From NCBI RefSeq assembly GCF_001557115.1, contig NZ_LSKQ01000148.1:1-20494 (forward strand): 20,494 nt of DNA, written 5' to 3'. Within the stretch, counting starts at the first letter, position 1, and every line of letters begins with the position of its first letter. Below, one piece after another: positions 20,442-20,494 of this stretch. The notes beneath the pieces are model-generated. The model saw only the letters and a list, made by a program, of their open reading frames with translations, searched no databases and had not been told where the DNA came from. This DNA comes from Erythrobacter sp. CCH5-A1 (GTDB lineage Bacteria > Pseudomonadota > Alphaproteobacteria > Sphingomonadales > Sphingomonadaceae). The position numbers were made by a program, and so were the translations under genes.

Positions 20442-20494
20442 AGAGCGTTTTCCGATCACTCTGGTTCATATCCACAAGATTTGAAGTAATTGGC
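20442..20494. mobile_element. Probable insertion-sequence terminus cutting the fliA-like gene
   Basis: From about 20442 the sequence changes to AGAGCGTTTTCCGATCACTC followed by an AT-richer stretch up to the window end, unlike the GC-rich genes around it. GAGC-TTTTC ends are, from memory, typical of inverted-repeat termini of IS5- and IS630-type elements in Alphaproteobacteria, and these target TA or TNA sites; here the junction is GTTAG. Only 53 bases are visible, so there is no transposase, second end or target duplication to confirm it. Confidence 0.5.

Noticed and set aside
1..20494. CRISPR arrays, rRNA genes, riboswitches and toxin-antitoxin pairs.
   Set aside because: No regularly spaced repeats, rRNA segments or leader structures were seen. 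The YdaS-like gene belongs to a family also named for antitoxins, but no toxin partner is adjacent; its place opposite the repressor points to a Cro-like role.

Overview
The window looks like a high-GC alphaproteobacterial chromosome, most probably Sphingomonadales (Erythrobacter/Porphyrobacter-like). This is inferred from the CnoX-like thioredoxin next to a LON-domain protein, the FliA tail, codon use and gene style; no rRNA is present to confirm it. Two regions differ clearly. Positions 1-7122 are one end of an integrated phage-like element. Positions 7123-20494 are host chromosome, with two scars near its own genes.

Element (1-7122). A central immunity-like cassette, transcribed rightward, holds an S24/CI-type repressor (2319-2996) translationally coupled to a HIRAN-domain protein (2993-3493). 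It is flanked by two outward promoters with the same composite motif, CTATTGACC-N5-ATAG-N-C-N3-GCTAT: one reads left (2242-2269), one reads right (3529-3556). The leftward operon carries a YdaS/Cro-like regulator with a Cys-rich tail, a 44-aa ORF, a 139-aa phage protein, a DUF2303 (YfdQ-like) protein and a 64-aa ORF, and leaves the window. The rightward operon carries a small membrane protein, a LexA-type DNA-binding domain without protease, two unknowns, a DUF1643 protein, a 49-aa ORF and a large serine recombinase. Nearly all junctions are 4-bp ATGA/GTGA overlaps. The recombinase frame runs into a host tRNA-Gly(GCC) gene and takes its stop codon from it, so the tRNA marks the right-hand junction. 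The other end lies beyond position 1.

Host, 7123-11765. After tRNA-Gly come a divergent cnoX-like gene overlapping a LON substrate-binding-domain gene, then 490 bp without an intact gene. That stretch holds a palindromic dispersed repeat and a decayed copy of the mtnP 3' end. A lower-GC unknown membrane-anchored gene (9461-10132) follows, then the intact minus-strand pair GST-mtnP (methionine salvage).

Host, 11956-17384. A plus-strand operon encodes an aldehyde dehydrogenase, an APH-type kinase fused to a DUF6285 domain, an acyl-CoA dehydrogenase and a small membrane protein. The kinase/DUF6285/ACAD set resembles the LvaA-LvaB-LvaC logic for 4-hydroxyacyl-CoA breakdown (inference). A bile-acid:sodium-symporter family transporter converges on it, sharing the stop-codon CTAG.

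Host, 17505-20494. A 926-aa secreted DUF3857-transglutaminase-TPR protein ends in a strong hairpin. The window then closes on the last 33 codons of a FliA (sigma-28)-like gene on the minus strand, abruptly replaced by AT-richer sequence that looks like the terminus of an insertion sequence.
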